DNA from: Lachnospiraceae oral taxon 107 str. F0167
GTDB taxonomy: Bacteria; Bacillota; Clostridia; Lachnospirales; Lachnospiraceae
Direction: 5' to 3'
NCBI GenBank assembly: GCA_000209465.1
Contig: GL890584.1
Span: 1 to 64,000, forward strand
Length of the DNA: 64,000 nucleotides
A program made the position numbers and the translations under genes. The notes beneath the pieces are model-generated. The model searched no databases and had not been told where the DNA came from. It worked only from the letters and a program-made list of their open reading frames with translations. Positions 27,455 to 36,563 of this stretch are shown here, one piece after another. The stretch's first letter is position 1; every line of letters starts with the position of its first letter.

Positions 27455-27533
27455 TAAGGGTATACCCTTAAATATAACCACGAAATTCATAGTCATATTT
27501 AAGGGGGCAGCAAAAAGCTGCCCTAAAAAAATA
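27455..27533 (-). other. Cluster of inverted repeats between bmpA-type gene and yjjI
   Basis: Three overlapping structures are visible. GGGCAGC-AAAAA-GCTGCCC lies at 27505-27523. CCCTTAAATAT (27464-27474) pairs perfectly with ATATTTAAGGG (27495-27505). TAAGGGTATACCCTTA (27455-27470) is a perfect palindrome sharing bases with the previous arm. None ends in a clear T run on the minus strand, so these are more likely mRNA-stabilising or regulatory structures than a full terminator. Confidence 0.6.
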
Positions 27534-27543
27534 TCAAAAGATA

Positions 27544-28644
27544 TTAGTCTAATTCGTAAATATCACCGTACTTAGCTTCAAAATCAGCTTTATTATTAGG
27601 AACCTTTACTTCTCCTGAAACAATCTTTGCCTTAACTCCCTCAACCTCTTCAAGAAGTTCTTTTGAAAGATTGTCGGTTGTAGGTGCTATATCAACACCT
27701 CCGTCCTCTAATGTATAGGTCTTTGCACCTGCCTTATAGTTGCCTTCAAGTACAGCCTTTGCCTCATCATATACGGCATTGTCAACTCTCTTCATAGCTG
27801 ATGTAAGAATTGTCTTCGGAGCAACCTTTGACTGGTCGGAGTCTACACCGATAGCCCAAATACCTGCCTCTTTTGCAGCATCAATAACTCCAAGTCCTGT
27901 ACCGCCTGCCGCATGGAAGATAACATCCGCATTATTTGCAACCATGTTGTTTGCCGCTGTCTTTCCTGCACCTGTATCCGCAAAGCTGTTTACATTGTTT
28001 TGTAATATTTTTGCGTCCGCATTTGCATCCTTAACTCCTGCAAGATATCCATATCCGAACTCATTCATTACATCTGTAGCCATTCCAATAACAAATCCTG
28101 TAGTATTTGTCTGTGTTGTCTTACCTGCAATATATCCTACAAGATATGATGCCTGTGCCTGCTCAAACATAAGACATGCCACATTATCAAGCTCTATTGA
28201 AGCATCATCCACTATAGCAAATTTTTTATCAGGATTTGCCTCAGCCTGTGTCTTAAGTGCATCTGCCAATTGATATCCTATACAGATGATAAGGTCGTAA
28301 TCGTCGTCAATCAATGTTTCAATATTTGTAGCATAGTCTGCGTCTGTCTTTGACTCAACATATCTTACTTCTATTCCGAGTTCCTTTTGTGCTCTTTGAA
28401 GTCCTTCCCATGCCGACTGGTTGAATGAACCGTCATTAACACCGCCTACATCGGTTACCATACCTACTTTAAGACCTGCCGCAGCCTTGCTCTCTCCACC
28501 TTCAGAACTTGCCGCCGAGTCTTTGCTCTCCTCAGTCTGCTGTGAAGATTCACTCTTTTCTACATCGCTTGAGCCTGATGAACAAGCTACAAGTGAAATT
28601 CCCATAAGTGCCGCCATAGCGATAGCTAATAATCTTTTTTTCAT
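27544..28644 (-). CDS. BMP-family nucleoside-binding lipoprotein
   Basis: Substrate-binding protein of the nucleoside ABC importer, 366 residues. The signal peptide ends in lipobox LVAC with lipid-bearing Cys21, followed by a Ser/Glu-rich linker to about residue 55. The mature domain starts LKVGMVTDVGGVNDGSFNQSAWEG, the hallmark of the BmpA/Med/PnrA family, which binds purine and other nucleosides. It has its own promoter (28694-28722) and precedes the transporter genes, separated from them by yjjI and yjjW. Confidence 0.93.
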   Translation of the reverse strand: MKKRLLAIAMAALMGISLVACSSGSSDVEKSESSQQTEESKDSAASSEGGESKAAAGLKVGMVTDVGGVNDGSFNQSAWEGLQRAQKELGIEVRYVESKTDADYATNIETLIDDDYDLIICIGYQLADALKTQAEANPDKKFAIVDDASIELDNVACLMFEQAQASYLVGYIAGKTTQTNTTGFVIGMATDVMNEFGYGYLAGVKDANADAKILQNNVNSFADTGAGKTAANNMVANNADVIFHAAGGTGLGVIDAAKEAGIWAIGVDSDQSKVAPKTILTSAMKRVDNAVYDEAKAVLEGNYKAGAKTYTLEDGGVDIAPTTDNLSKELLEEVEGVKAKIVSGEVKVPNNKADFEAKYGDIYELD

Positions 28645-28667
28645 TTTTCCTCCTTAAAAACGAACAT

Positions 28668-28680
28668 AAACATTATGTTT
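28668..28680 (-). promoter_or_regulatory. Palindrome downstream of the bmpA-type promoter, candidate operator
   Basis: AAACAT-T-ATGTTT is a perfect 13-bp palindrome between the -10 box and the ribosome binding site, a typical repressor site position. The regulator is unknown. Confidence 0.45.
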
Positions 28681-28693
28681 TAATAACATTTTA

Positions 28694-28722
28694 AGTATAT
28701 CCTATAAAGCAATTGTAATCAA
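28694..28722 (-). promoter_or_regulatory. Promoter of the nucleoside importer operon
   Basis: Minus-strand TTGATT (28717-28722), 17-bp spacer, TATACT (28694-28699), about 50 bp upstream of the lipoprotein start codon. Confidence 0.75.
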
Positions 28723-28732
28723 GTTTTTATAT

Positions 28733-29518
28733 TTATTTGTCCTTTGCTTTCTCTTTTTCAATCAATATCTTAACAGCTTCTACAGCAGTTTTTATAGCAC
28801 CGCTTGTATCATGCACCTGTTCATTGCTCAAGCCTTTTTTTGCTCTTTCCTGGTTGGCAATTGCTAAAAATATTGAGCCGACTCTTACTCCCAGATAGGA
28901 GGCTACCGTAAAAAGTGCAGCCGATTCCATTTCCGAAGCCAATGTACCCAGTCTAAGCCATGCTTCCCATTTATTTTCAAGTTCATAGCTTACAGGCTTG
29001 TTTTCAGGCTCATGCTGTCCGTAAAAAGCATCCTTACATTGAACCACACCTATATGTGATCTGAATTTTAAATTATCCGAAGCTTCCTTTAATGCACTTA
29101 TTATATCAAAATCCGCCACTGCCGGAAATTCAATAGGAGCATACTCTCTGCTTGTGCCCTCCATTCTTATAGCTCCGCTTGCTATTACCAAATCTCCGCC
29201 GCAAACATCAAGCTTCATTCCTCCGCATGTTCCCACTCTTATAAATGTATCCGCACCGCATCTTACAAGTTCTTCCAGTGCAATAGCGGATGAAGGACCT
29301 CCGATACCTGTTGAAGTTACCGATACCTTCTCACCGTTTAGATATCCTGTATATGTAACAAACTCTCTACTGTCTGCCACAAGCTTTGCATCATCAAAAT
29401 ATGCGGCAATCTTCTCACATCTTTTCGGATCACCCGGAAGTATAACATATTTTCCTACTTCTCCCTTCCCGACTCCGATATGGTACTGTACTCCTGCACC
29501 TTCAGTATAATCAATCAT
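28733..29518 (-). CDS. udp: Uridine phosphorylase (PNP/UDP family 1)
   Basis: Hexameric nucleoside phosphorylase, 261 residues, splitting uridine and perhaps deoxyuridine or thymidine with phosphate. Family motifs are [47 protein letters not shown] and [20 protein letters not shown] near 189-208, where Met and Glu contact the ribose. It is transcribed from its own promoter just upstream of the importer operon. Confidence 0.92.
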   Translation of the reverse strand: MIDYTEGAGVQYHIGVGKGEVGKYVILPGDPKRCEKIAAYFDDAKLVADSREFVTYTGYLNGEKVSVTSTGIGGPSSAIALEELVRCGADTFIRVGTCGGMKLDVCGGDLVIASGAIRMEGTSREYAPIEFPAVADFDIISALKEASDNLKFRSHIGVVQCKDAFYGQHEPENKPVSYELENKWEAWLRLGTLASEMESAALFTVASYLGVRVGSIFLAIANQERAKKGLSNEQVHDTSGAIKTAVEAVKILIEKEKAKDK

Positions 29519-29554
29519 ATTTTCCTTCCCTTCAAAATACTGGATTTTAATATG

Positions 29555-29583
29555 ATTATATCTGTATATTTACTGTTTTACAA
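29555..29583 (-). promoter_or_regulatory. Promoter of udp
   Basis: Minus-strand TTGTAA (29578-29583), 17-bp spacer, TATAAT (29555-29560), about 40 bp before the udp start codon. Confidence 0.7.
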
Positions 29584-29682
29584 TCATATTTCATCCGACA
29601 ATATTATACTATACTGTCCAAAAACAAGTACTGTTTTACTTCATCATAAATATATAATTATATATCAAGCAAAAATCCGATC

Positions 29683-29722
29683 AAAAAAGCTGTTGTACCT
29701 TCAATAGGCACAACAGCTTTTG
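29683..29722 (-). terminator. Terminator after the NlpC/P60 gene
   Basis: Minus-strand AAAAGCTGTTGT and ACAACAGCTTTT arms form a 12-bp stem around a 14-nt loop, ending in TTTTTT. The A/T flanks make it usable in both directions. Confidence 0.88.
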
Positions 29723-29724
29723 TA

Positions 29725-31344
29725 TTAGAATATTCTCCATGCAACTATAAAGTTATTTCTCCACCAGCCTGACATACTGCTTCTTTTTACCCTTCCTCTT
29801 GAAGATGAAGCGTCAATTACCTCTCCGCCTCCGGCAGCAATGCCCACATGTCCTGAAACAACTACTATATCTCCTGCCTGTATGTCTGAGAATGAACTGA
29901 TTCTTGTATATCTTCCCGGATTTCTCCATCCTGAGGATGTCAAATACGACTGTCCTACACCCATCTGCTTTAAAACCCAGTATACAAATCCTGAGCAGTC
30001 AAAGGAATTGGAACCCTTTGCTCCCCATACATAAGGGCTTCCTATCTTTGATGATGCTATGCTTATCATACTGCCGACACTTCCCGAGTAAGATCCTCCC
30101 GAAGAACCGCCTGATGATCCTCCTGAGGAATCTCCGCCGCCTCCTCTGTTGTTTCTTCCGGTATCATTTCTTGAAGGTCCGTTAACATTTCCTGAATTAA
30201 GCTTTGCAAATGTCTGTGCACCTGCTCTACCGTCTGCCGAAAGACCGTTATTGCTCTGGAATCTCTTTAAGGCTGTTTCCGTTATCTCACCGAAGTATCC
30301 GGTAGCATTTGAATCATTTAAATATCCTGCCTTTGCCAAAAGACTTTGCAATCTTTCAACCTGCTCATTTTGGTCTCCGAGTCTTAGACCGTTTGCCTTT
30401 GCCTCACTTGAGAGTATAACCGCTCTTGTGGACGGTCCCAAATAACCGTCTACGACAAGGTCATTCTTTGACTGGAATACTCTTACAGCAAGCTCAGTAT
30501 CATTTCCATATGTTCCGTCAGGGCTGGTAGTAAGATATCCAAGCTCTGAAAGTCTGTTCTGTATAGCCTGCACCACTTCACTATGTTCTCCAAGTGAAAG
30601 TGTATTTGCCTTTATTTCATCGGAATACAATAAATTCATTGTTTCACTTCCGACTTTACCGTCCTCACTGAGTGAGTTTATCTGCTGAAGCTTTAATGCA
30701 CCTTCCTGTGTTTTTTCATCATATGTACCTGTTATCAAATCCGCAGATGCCAGATAACCAAGCTCATACATACGGGTTTGTATTCTCTTTACATCCTCAC
30801 CGACATCACCCAGCTTTGCAGCATAATGCTTTGCATTTGCATCCATCAAAAGAGGAAGTGTGGATGGACCTATAATACCGTCCTGTGCCAATCCGTTTTG
30901 TCTTTGGAAAATCATTACGGCAGATCTTGTAACATTACCGAAATAATTTGTCGGCTCATCATGCTCCATAAATCCAAGTTCCATAAGTCTTTCCTGAACC
31001 TTTGCAATGTATGAGTGTTGTACACCCTCCTCTAAGAGTTCAGGTCTTGGTGCCTCTGTTTCAATAGCAATATCAAGTGATGGGAATTCATTTCCCTCTT
31101 TTTCCATAGGCATTACCTGTGCCGCTTTGACCTGTTCCTGTGTAGTGGTTGTTTCTACAGCTATGGTCGTATTTGAAGCGGCATTTCTTGCATTCCTGCC
31201 TATTACCGAAGTACCGATTATAGCCGCCAAAGCTACTACTCCGATTACTCCTCCTGCCATTATTTTTTTACTTTTATCCATATCCTGGATGGTCTCTACT
31301 CTATCTTTTACACTTCGTAAAAATTCATTCTTTTTTTTGCTCAT
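29725..31344 (-). CDS. Cell wall hydrolase: four peptidoglycan-binding repeats plus NlpC/P60
   Basis: Predicted membrane-anchored or exported murein endopeptidase, 539 residues. A cytoplasmic N-terminus (1-28) precedes one hydrophobic helix (about 29-48). Four PG_binding_1 repeats of about 75 residues follow (about 105-170, 175-240, 247-313, 318-383), each ending in a DG.xG.T pattern. A Gly/Ser-rich linker (390-423) leads to the NlpC/P60 domain (about 424-539), with catalytic Cys450 in FDCSGFVYW and His499 in SGHVGIA. It is likely to cut stem-peptide bonds during wall growth or division. It is last in the tatD-rsmA operon, and a strong terminator follows. Confidence 0.92.
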   Translation of the reverse strand: MSKKKNEFLRSVKDRVETIQDMDKSKKIMAGGVIGVVALAAIIGTSVIGRNARNAASNTTIAVETTTTQEQVKAAQVMPMEKEGNEFPSLDIAIETEAPRPELLEEGVQHSYIAKVQERLMELGFMEHDEPTNYFGNVTRSAVMIFQRQNGLAQDGIIGPSTLPLLMDANAKHYAAKLGDVGEDVKRIQTRMYELGYLASADLITGTYDEKTQEGALKLQQINSLSEDGKVGSETMNLLYSDEIKANTLSLGEHSEVVQAIQNRLSELGYLTTSPDGTYGNDTELAVRVFQSKNDLVVDGYLGPSTRAVILSSEAKANGLRLGDQNEQVERLQSLLAKAGYLNDSNATGYFGEITETALKRFQSNNGLSADGRAGAQTFAKLNSGNVNGPSRNDTGRNNRGGGGDSSGGSSGGSSGGSYSGSVGSMISIASSKIGSPYVWGAKGSNSFDCSGFVYWVLKQMGVGQSYLTSSGWRNPGRYTRISSFSDIQAGDIVVVSGHVGIAAGGGEVIDASSSRGRVKRSSMSGWWRNNFIVAWRIF

Positions 31345-31365
31345 CTCTTTTTCCTTGTCAAAATT

Positions 31366-32244
31366 TTATATGCTATCTTTTAAATATCCTGCCAATTTTG
31401 CAAACTCCTCCAAAGAAAGAGCTTCACCTCTTATCTTTTCAGACTTTCCAAGCAATGACAAAGCGTGAATTATCTTCTCTTTTGAAAAATTAAATTCTCC
31501 GAAATTACCGATGGAATTTACTAAAGTCTTCCTTCTTTGATTAAATCCCGCCCGAATGATCTGAAACATTAATTTTTCATTATCTGCTTTGATAGGTTTC
31601 TCCTTGTAAATATCTAAGCGTATAACACTTGAACCGATCTTAGGTCTTGGAATAAAACAATTCGGCGGAACAAATGCTACCACATATGGATCAGAGTAAT
31701 ACTGTACCGCCAAAGACAATGCACCATAGTCCTTACCTCCCGGCAGCGCCTGCATCCTATCTGCAACTTCCTTTTGAATCATAACAGTTATACTGTCTAT
31801 ATGTATATGTGACTCCAAAACATTCATAATGATGGGGGTTGTGATATAGTATGGCAGATTGGCGACTATCCTTATATTTTCAAACTCACCGTATTTTTGT
31901 CTGCAATCCTCTATCAGCTTTTTCAAATCTATCTTTAGGAAATCCGCATTTATTATACTTATATTTTTATAATTTGCCAATGTTTCATTTAATATCGGCA
32001 ATAAATTTTTATCAATTTCAATTGCAACCACCGCTTTTGCGGTATTTGCAAGGTATTGCGTAAGTGAACCGATGCCCGGCCCTATCTCAATAGCAAGGTC
32101 ATTTCCCCCAAGACCTGATGCCAGACATATCTTATCTAAAACATGAGTATCTATCAAAAAATTCTGTCCGAATTTTTTTTGAAAACTAAAATCATATTTT
32201 TTGATTATCTCTATAGTATTTGCCGGATTAGCAATATTTGTCAT
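31366..32244 (-). CDS. rsmA: 16S rRNA dimethyladenosine methyltransferase
   Basis: KsgA/RsmA dimethylates two adjacent adenines in the 3' terminal loop of 16S rRNA. The 292-residue protein has KKFGQNFLID near the N-terminus, the SAM-binding AIEIGPGIGSLTQYL and the catalytic NLPYYITTPIIM. I chose the ATG at 32244 because GGAG lies 6 nt upstream; an ATG four codons earlier would place that site inside the gene. It lies between tatD and the NlpC/P60 gene. Confidence 0.95.
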   Translation of the reverse strand: MTNIANPANTIEIIKKYDFSFQKKFGQNFLIDTHVLDKICLASGLGGNDLAIEIGPGIGSLTQYLANTAKAVVAIEIDKNLLPILNETLANYKNISIINADFLKIDLKKLIEDCRQKYGEFENIRIVANLPYYITTPIIMNVLESHIHIDSITVMIQKEVADRMQALPGGKDYGALSLAVQYYSDPYVVAFVPPNCFIPRPKIGSSVIRLDIYKEKPIKADNEKLMFQIIRAGFNQRRKTLVNSIGNFGEFNFSKEKIIHALSLLGKSEKIRGEALSLEEFAKLAGYLKDSI

Positions 32245-32280
32245 TTCAATCTCCATACCACTTTATCATAATGAAAATCC

Positions 32281-33066
32281 TCATTTCATTTTCGGATATA
32301 ATCTTTGGGCATTTTCAAGTGATTTTTCTATTATAAACTCTCTTGATACACCCTTTATCTGTGCTACCCTGTCTATGATATAAGTTAAATTCAAGGATGA
32401 ATTTCTCTTACCTCTATTGGGTACCGGTGATAAATACGGACAATCGGTTTCCAGTACAAAATCCTCAAATGAGATCTCATTTAGAGTTTCTTCAAGCTTT
32501 TTTGCATTTTTAAATGTAATCACACCTCCGATGCCAAGTACATATCCAAGTTTTATAAACTCTCTTGCCATTTCTTTGCTGTAAGAATAGCAATGTATAA
32601 CTCCCCTTACCCCTTTAAACTCCTTTAAGATATCAAGGGTATCCTTTGCAGCATCCCTTGAATGAATAACTACAGGGAAATCATGTTTTTTTGCCAACTC
32701 AAGCTGTGCTCTGAAGCATTTTTTTTGTAAAAACTCTTCCGGCTCATCATAGTAATAATCAAGTCCTATCTCTCCGATAGCCACAACCTTTTCTTCTGAA
32801 AGCATTTTTTCAAGTATTAAAATGTTTTCTTCATTTATTTCTTTGGCTGAAGACGGATGTATTCCAACAACCGCATAAACAAATGGATATTCCTTTGATA
32901 ATGCAATGCTGTCTTTAGAACTTTTCATAGAAGCTCCGATATTTACAACTCTTTTAATACCGGCATCTTCAAAACTTCTTAAGAGTTCATCCCTGTCTTC
33001 ATCAAATGCCTCATCATCATAATGGGCATGTGTATCTATTATATATAAATCTTCTTTTTTGTCCAT
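32281..33066 (-). CDS. TatD-family metal-dependent hydrolase
   Basis: TIM-barrel metallohydrolase of 261 residues with the TatD signatures IDTHAHYDDEAF at the N-terminus, AIGEIGLDYYYD near 95-106, PVVIHSRDA near 129 and LETDCPYLSPVPNRGKRN near 202-219. Family members are 3'-5' DNA or RNA exonucleases or D-aminoacyl-tRNA deacylases. It is commonly found upstream of rsmA in Firmicutes, as here. Confidence 0.93.
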   Translation of the reverse strand: MDKKEDLYIIDTHAHYDDEAFDEDRDELLRSFEDAGIKRVVNIGASMKSSKDSIALSKEYPFVYAVVGIHPSSAKEINEENILILEKMLSEEKVVAIGEIGLDYYYDEPEEFLQKKCFRAQLELAKKHDFPVVIHSRDAAKDTLDILKEFKGVRGVIHCYSYSKEMAREFIKLGYVLGIGGVITFKNAKKLEETLNEISFEDFVLETDCPYLSPVPNRGKRNSSLNLTYIIDRVAQIKGVSREFIIEKSLENAQRLYPKMK

Positions 33067-33098
33067 GTAATATTTTCTTAAAATTTACGTAATGTTTT

Positions 33099-33770
33099 TT
33101 ATTGAAGCATATGCTTAGCAAAAAACAAAGCCAATAAATGTGCGGGATAAAACAGATAAAATAAATATTTTAAGTCTTTTCCCTTTTTCCCATTGTACAT
33201 ATTTATAGGTATAAGGCTGAAAAAAGCTGTAGGCTCAAAGGCAAAAATAATTGCAGCGGATATATTCCTGTATATTATTCTCTCTCTGAAAAAATACATA
33301 GCCGCTACAGCCAGTACACCAATATACTCATAGTCGAATTTTAAAAACCATGCTATAAAACATGCCGCTCCGACAAAAACAACACCAAACTCCTGATACT
33401 TCCTTATACAACAAAGCATTATCATACATATAAGAAGTTCCCACATAACATTTTGATGATATATATCAAATACGGTATTATAAAATGCCAAATCAAAGGG
33501 GACTTCCGATATAAGCGCAAATAATGCAATTCTAATTATATATTTTTTTATGTCCTTTGTGTGAACAAATCCTTCAACAAGTAAAAATACATATATAGGG
33601 AAGGCAATTCGCCCTATCATTCTGGAAATAAAATATAGTCTTGTAGACATATCGGCATCAATCAATAAAAAAATCAAACCGCTTGCCGCTATATGGTCTA
33701 TAAGCATTGTAAGCATCGCAATATATTTTAATACTGCAGAAGAAAAAATCTTTACATTTATTTGTTTCAA
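33099..33770 (-). CDS. TraX-family membrane protein
   Basis: Integral membrane protein of 223 residues with about six to seven hydrophobic helices. The start LKYIAMLTMLIDHIAASG and GRIAFPIYVFLLVEGFVHT match the TraX family, first named for acetylation of F-pilin but widespread on Firmicute chromosomes with unknown substrates. There is no conjugation gene near it, so a plasmid transfer role is unlikely. It sits between metG and tatD. Confidence 0.8.
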   Translation of the reverse strand: MKQINVKIFSSAVLKYIAMLTMLIDHIAASGLIFLLIDADMSTRLYFISRMIGRIAFPIYVFLLVEGFVHTKDIKKYIIRIALFALISEVPFDLAFYNTVFDIYHQNVMWELLICMIMLCCIRKYQEFGVVFVGAACFIAWFLKFDYEYIGVLAVAAMYFFRERIIYRNISAAIIFAFEPTAFFSLIPINMYNGKKGKDLKYLFYLFYPAHLLALFFAKHMLQ

Positions 33771-33802
33771 TGCCGCCTCCTTAAAATTATTAAGGTTTTA
33801 AA

Positions 33803-33828
33803 TTGGGGAATGCAAAAAAGCATTCCCC
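33803..33828 (-). terminator. Hairpin after metG, possible terminator
   Basis: GGGGAATGC-AAAAAA-GCATTCCCC is a perfect 9-bp stem 12 bp after the metG stop. The minus-strand continuation AATTTAAAAC is only moderately T-rich, so termination may be partial. Confidence 0.6.
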
Positions 33829-33839
33829 CCCGTCTATAT

Positions 33840-35804
33840 CTATGCTATTTCAGAACCCAGTTTTATATTTTTCTCAGGTGATACCAAAACTGCATTTCCC
33901 TCATCATCCTCTGCCATAAGTATCATTCCCTGACTTTCAAGTCCGGCAATCTTTCTCGGTGCAAGATTTGTTACCACCAAAACCTGCTTTCCAACCATCT
34001 CTTTTGCACAGTACCACTGTTTAATACCGCTAAGAACCTGTCTAATTGTATTTCCGACTTTTACCTGGGAGCATAAAAGCTTCTTTGACTTTGGAACTTC
34101 CTCACATTTTACTATCTGTCCGACTTGTATCTGTAGCTTTGCAAAATCATCATACTCAATTATATCTTTTGCTTCTACATCTACTCCTTCTATCTCTTCT
34201 TCACCCTTTGTGCCGCCAAGATTTAAAGCTTCCACCTGCTTTAATACCTCTTCTATATCAAGTCTCTTAAAAAGTATATCTGATTCTTCCACTACCTTTG
34301 TACCGCTCATAAGAAGACCGAATTTATTCATATCCTCCAAGCTTCTCTTATTTGTTCCGAAGCTCTCAAGAATCTTCCCTGAAGTTTCAGGCATAAAGCT
34401 GTATAATAGTGAAGCTCCTATAGCTATTGATTCCGCCAAATTATAAAGTACTGTTTGAAGTCTTGATTTTTTGTCCTCTTCCTTTGCAAGTATCCATGGT
34501 GTAGTCTCATCAATATATTTATTACATCTCTTAAACAATGTCCATATTTCGGTTATGGCATCAGCCACACGAAGCTCCGACATCTTCTTAACCGCTTTTT
34601 CAACAGACATAAGTACCACATCTTTTAAATCCGTGTCTATTTCTGTAGCGCCTGCAACACTTTCATCCTTTGTATCTGTCAGCACACCGTCAAAGTATTT
34701 ATTACTCATGGAGATTGTTCTGCTTACCAAATTTCCAAGTACATTTGCAAGGTCGGAATTAAATCTTTCCACCATCAAATCCCAGCTTATAACACCGTCA
34801 TTATCAAAAGGCATCTCATGCAAAACAAAGTATCTTACTGCATCCACACCGAAAAAATCCACCAAGGTGTCAGCATATAACACATTACCCTTTGATTTGC
34901 TCATTTTTCCGTCACCCTGTAAAAGCCATGGATGACCGAATACCTGCTTTGGAAGCGGAAGATCAAGCGCCATTAAGAATATCGGCCAATATATTGTATG
35001 AAATCTTATAATATCCTTTCCTATAAGGTGAAGATCTGCAGGCCACAGCTTTTTAAATCTTTCACTGCTCTCACCGTCCACATCATAGCCTATACCTGTG
35101 ATATAGTTTGAAAGCGCATCAAGCCATACATAGGTAACATGCTTCGGATCAAAATCCACAGGTATTCCCCATGTAAAACTTGTTCTGCTTACACAAAGAT
35201 CTTGAAGTCCCGGCAACAGGAAATTATTCATCATCTCATTTTTTCTTGAAACAGGCTGAATAAACTCAGGATGTTCATTTATATGCTTAATAAGTCTGTC
35301 GGCATATTTGCTCATCTTAAAAAAGTAAGCGTCTTCCTTTGCCGGATAAACATCACCGTGACAATCGGGGCATTTGCCGTCCACCAGCTGGGAATCCGTA
35401 AAGAATGATTCACAGGCAGTACAGTACATACCTTCATAAAATCCCTTATAGATATCCCCTTGATCATAGAACTTTTTAAATATCTTTTGAACCTGCTTTT
35501 TATGGTCATCATCTGTAGTTCTGATAAATTTGTCGTATGATGTATTCATCATATCCCAGATTTTTCTAATCTGTCCTGCCGCATTATCTACATACTCCTT
35601 TGGAGTGATTCCTGCTTCCTTTGCTTTGTTTTCTATTTTTTGACCATGCTCATCTGTTCCTGTCTGGAAAAAAACCTCATGTCCTTCTTCTCTTCTGAAT
35701 CTTGCTATAGCATCAGCCAATACTATTTCGTATGTATTGCCTATATGCGGCTTTCCTGAAGCATAGGCTATGGCAGTTGTTATATAATATGGTTTCTTGC
35801 TCAT
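33840..35804 (-). CDS. metG: Methionyl-tRNA synthetase
   Basis: Class I aminoacyl-tRNA synthetase of 654 residues that charges tRNA-Met. The HIGH-type motif is SGKPHIGNTYE, the zinc knuckle CTACESFFTDSQL...CPDC lies near 130-150 and the class I KMSKS loop is KMSKSKGN near 302. The anticodon-binding helical domain follows. A C-terminal tRNA-binding (EMAP/Trbp111-like) domain starts near residue 550 (FAKLQIQVGQIVKCEEVP). No T-box leader fits in the 100 bp upstream. Confidence 0.97.
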   Translation of the reverse strand: MSKKPYYITTAIAYASGKPHIGNTYEIVLADAIARFRREEGHEVFFQTGTDEHGQKIENKAKEAGITPKEYVDNAAGQIRKIWDMMNTSYDKFIRTTDDDHKKQVQKIFKKFYDQGDIYKGFYEGMYCTACESFFTDSQLVDGKCPDCHGDVYPAKEDAYFFKMSKYADRLIKHINEHPEFIQPVSRKNEMMNNFLLPGLQDLCVSRTSFTWGIPVDFDPKHVTYVWLDALSNYITGIGYDVDGESSERFKKLWPADLHLIGKDIIRFHTIYWPIFLMALDLPLPKQVFGHPWLLQGDGKMSKSKGNVLYADTLVDFFGVDAVRYFVLHEMPFDNDGVISWDLMVERFNSDLANVLGNLVSRTISMSNKYFDGVLTDTKDESVAGATEIDTDLKDVVLMSVEKAVKKMSELRVADAITEIWTLFKRCNKYIDETTPWILAKEEDKKSRLQTVLYNLAESIAIGASLLYSFMPETSGKILESFGTNKRSLEDMNKFGLLMSGTKVVEESDILFKRLDIEEVLKQVEALNLGGTKGEEEIEGVDVEAKDIIEYDDFAKLQIQVGQIVKCEEVPKSKKLLCSQVKVGNTIRQVLSGIKQWYCAKEMVGKQVLVVTNLAPRKIAGLESQGMILMAEDDEGNAVLVSPEKNIKLGSEIA

Positions 35805-35877
35805 TTATTATTCCACCTTCTTATTTTTGTTGTATATTTAAAACCGGAGAAATATCTTCCCCATAATTTTTAAAGAT

Positions 35878-35903
35878 AATGCATTATATAGCTGCATGCA
35901 TTT
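35878..35903 (-). terminator. Weak hairpin at the end of the marR-type gene
   Basis: AATGCAT (35878-35884) and ATGCATT (35896-35902) form a 7-bp stem that overlaps the end of the reading frame. Its downstream T run is interrupted (ATCTTTAAAAATT), so termination is uncertain. Confidence 0.35.
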
Positions 35904-35904
35904 T

Positions 35905-36354
35905 CTAATCCATTTTTTTCTTAATCCATGTATTTACTTTGCGTAAAGCACTCATCAATATGTCCAATTCCATATCATCCAAACCTTCAATCATGGAATT
36001 AACCATTGCATCATATAACTCTTCATTTTTTATAAATGCCTTTTCTCCTTTTTTGGAAAGATTTACAAAAACCACTCTCTTATCCTTTTCCGACCTCTCC
36101 TTTATAACATAGCCTTTTCTGACCAGCCCGTTTATTGAAATCGTCAAGGTTCCTATAGTGACTGCCAATTCTTTGGCAATCATCGACATATTCTTTTTTG
36201 TATTCATTCCTATTGCACTTATTACATGTATATCATTATTCGTCAAATCCTTAAATTCTGAAGTACTTAATACATTTTCTTCATACTCAAGTATATCATT
36301 AAACAACTTTACAAGGATTATTTTAAACGCCTGTGAATCTTTCAAAATGCTCAT
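35905..36354 (-). CDS. MarR-family transcriptional regulator
   Basis: Winged-helix dimeric regulator of 149 residues. The recognition helix region is MSMIAKELAVTIGTLTISINGLVRKGYV (about 56-82 in total) and the wing is RSEKDKRVVFVNLSKKG. It resembles the FabT branch of clostridial MarR proteins, but no fatty-acid synthesis genes are visible here, so the target is unknown. It is monocistronic with its own near-consensus promoter. Self-regulation is likely for the family but not shown. Confidence 0.88.
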   Translation of the reverse strand: MSILKDSQAFKIILVKLFNDILEYEENVLSTSEFKDLTNNDIHVISAIGMNTKKNMSMIAKELAVTIGTLTISINGLVRKGYVIKERSEKDKRVVFVNLSKKGEKAFIKNEELYDAMVNSMIEGLDDMELDILMSALRKVNTWIKKKMD

Positions 36355-36403
36355 CCTTTTTCCATTGAATACAAAAATCCAATGCCTAATTTATCAAACA
36401 AGT

Positions 36404-36432
36404 ATTATACTAAATTTACCAAAGAATATCAA
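36404..36432 (-). promoter_or_regulatory. Promoter of the marR-type gene
   Basis: Minus-strand TTGATA (36427-36432), 17-bp spacer, TATAAT (36404-36409), about 50 bp upstream of the start codon. TTTGATAAATT just downstream could be an operator half site. Confidence 0.75.
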
Positions 36433-36524
36433 GACAGCAAGTATAAGAGCATATCAAGCAGTAATATCAGCTTGCAGTTTGGATACTGTATATCTAAACT
36501 GTAACAATACTTGCGTAATAAGAT

Positions 36525-36556
36525 AAAAGCAGATATAGAAAATCTACATCTGCTTA
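36525..36556 (-). terminator. Terminator after transketolase
   Basis: Minus-strand AAGCAGATGTAGA and TCTATATCTGCTT arms form a 13-bp stem (one G-U pair) with a short loop, followed by TTATCTT. It ends 8 bp after the tkt stop. Confidence 0.8.
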
Positions 36557-36563
36557 AAATCAA

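Noticed and set aside
28645-28732. Purine riboswitch upstream of the nucleoside importer
   Set aside because: The leader is under 60 nt and has no conserved purine aptamer loops.
35805-35904. T-box leader for metG
   Set aside because: The gap is about 100 bp with no specifier stem or T-box sequence; too short for such a leader.
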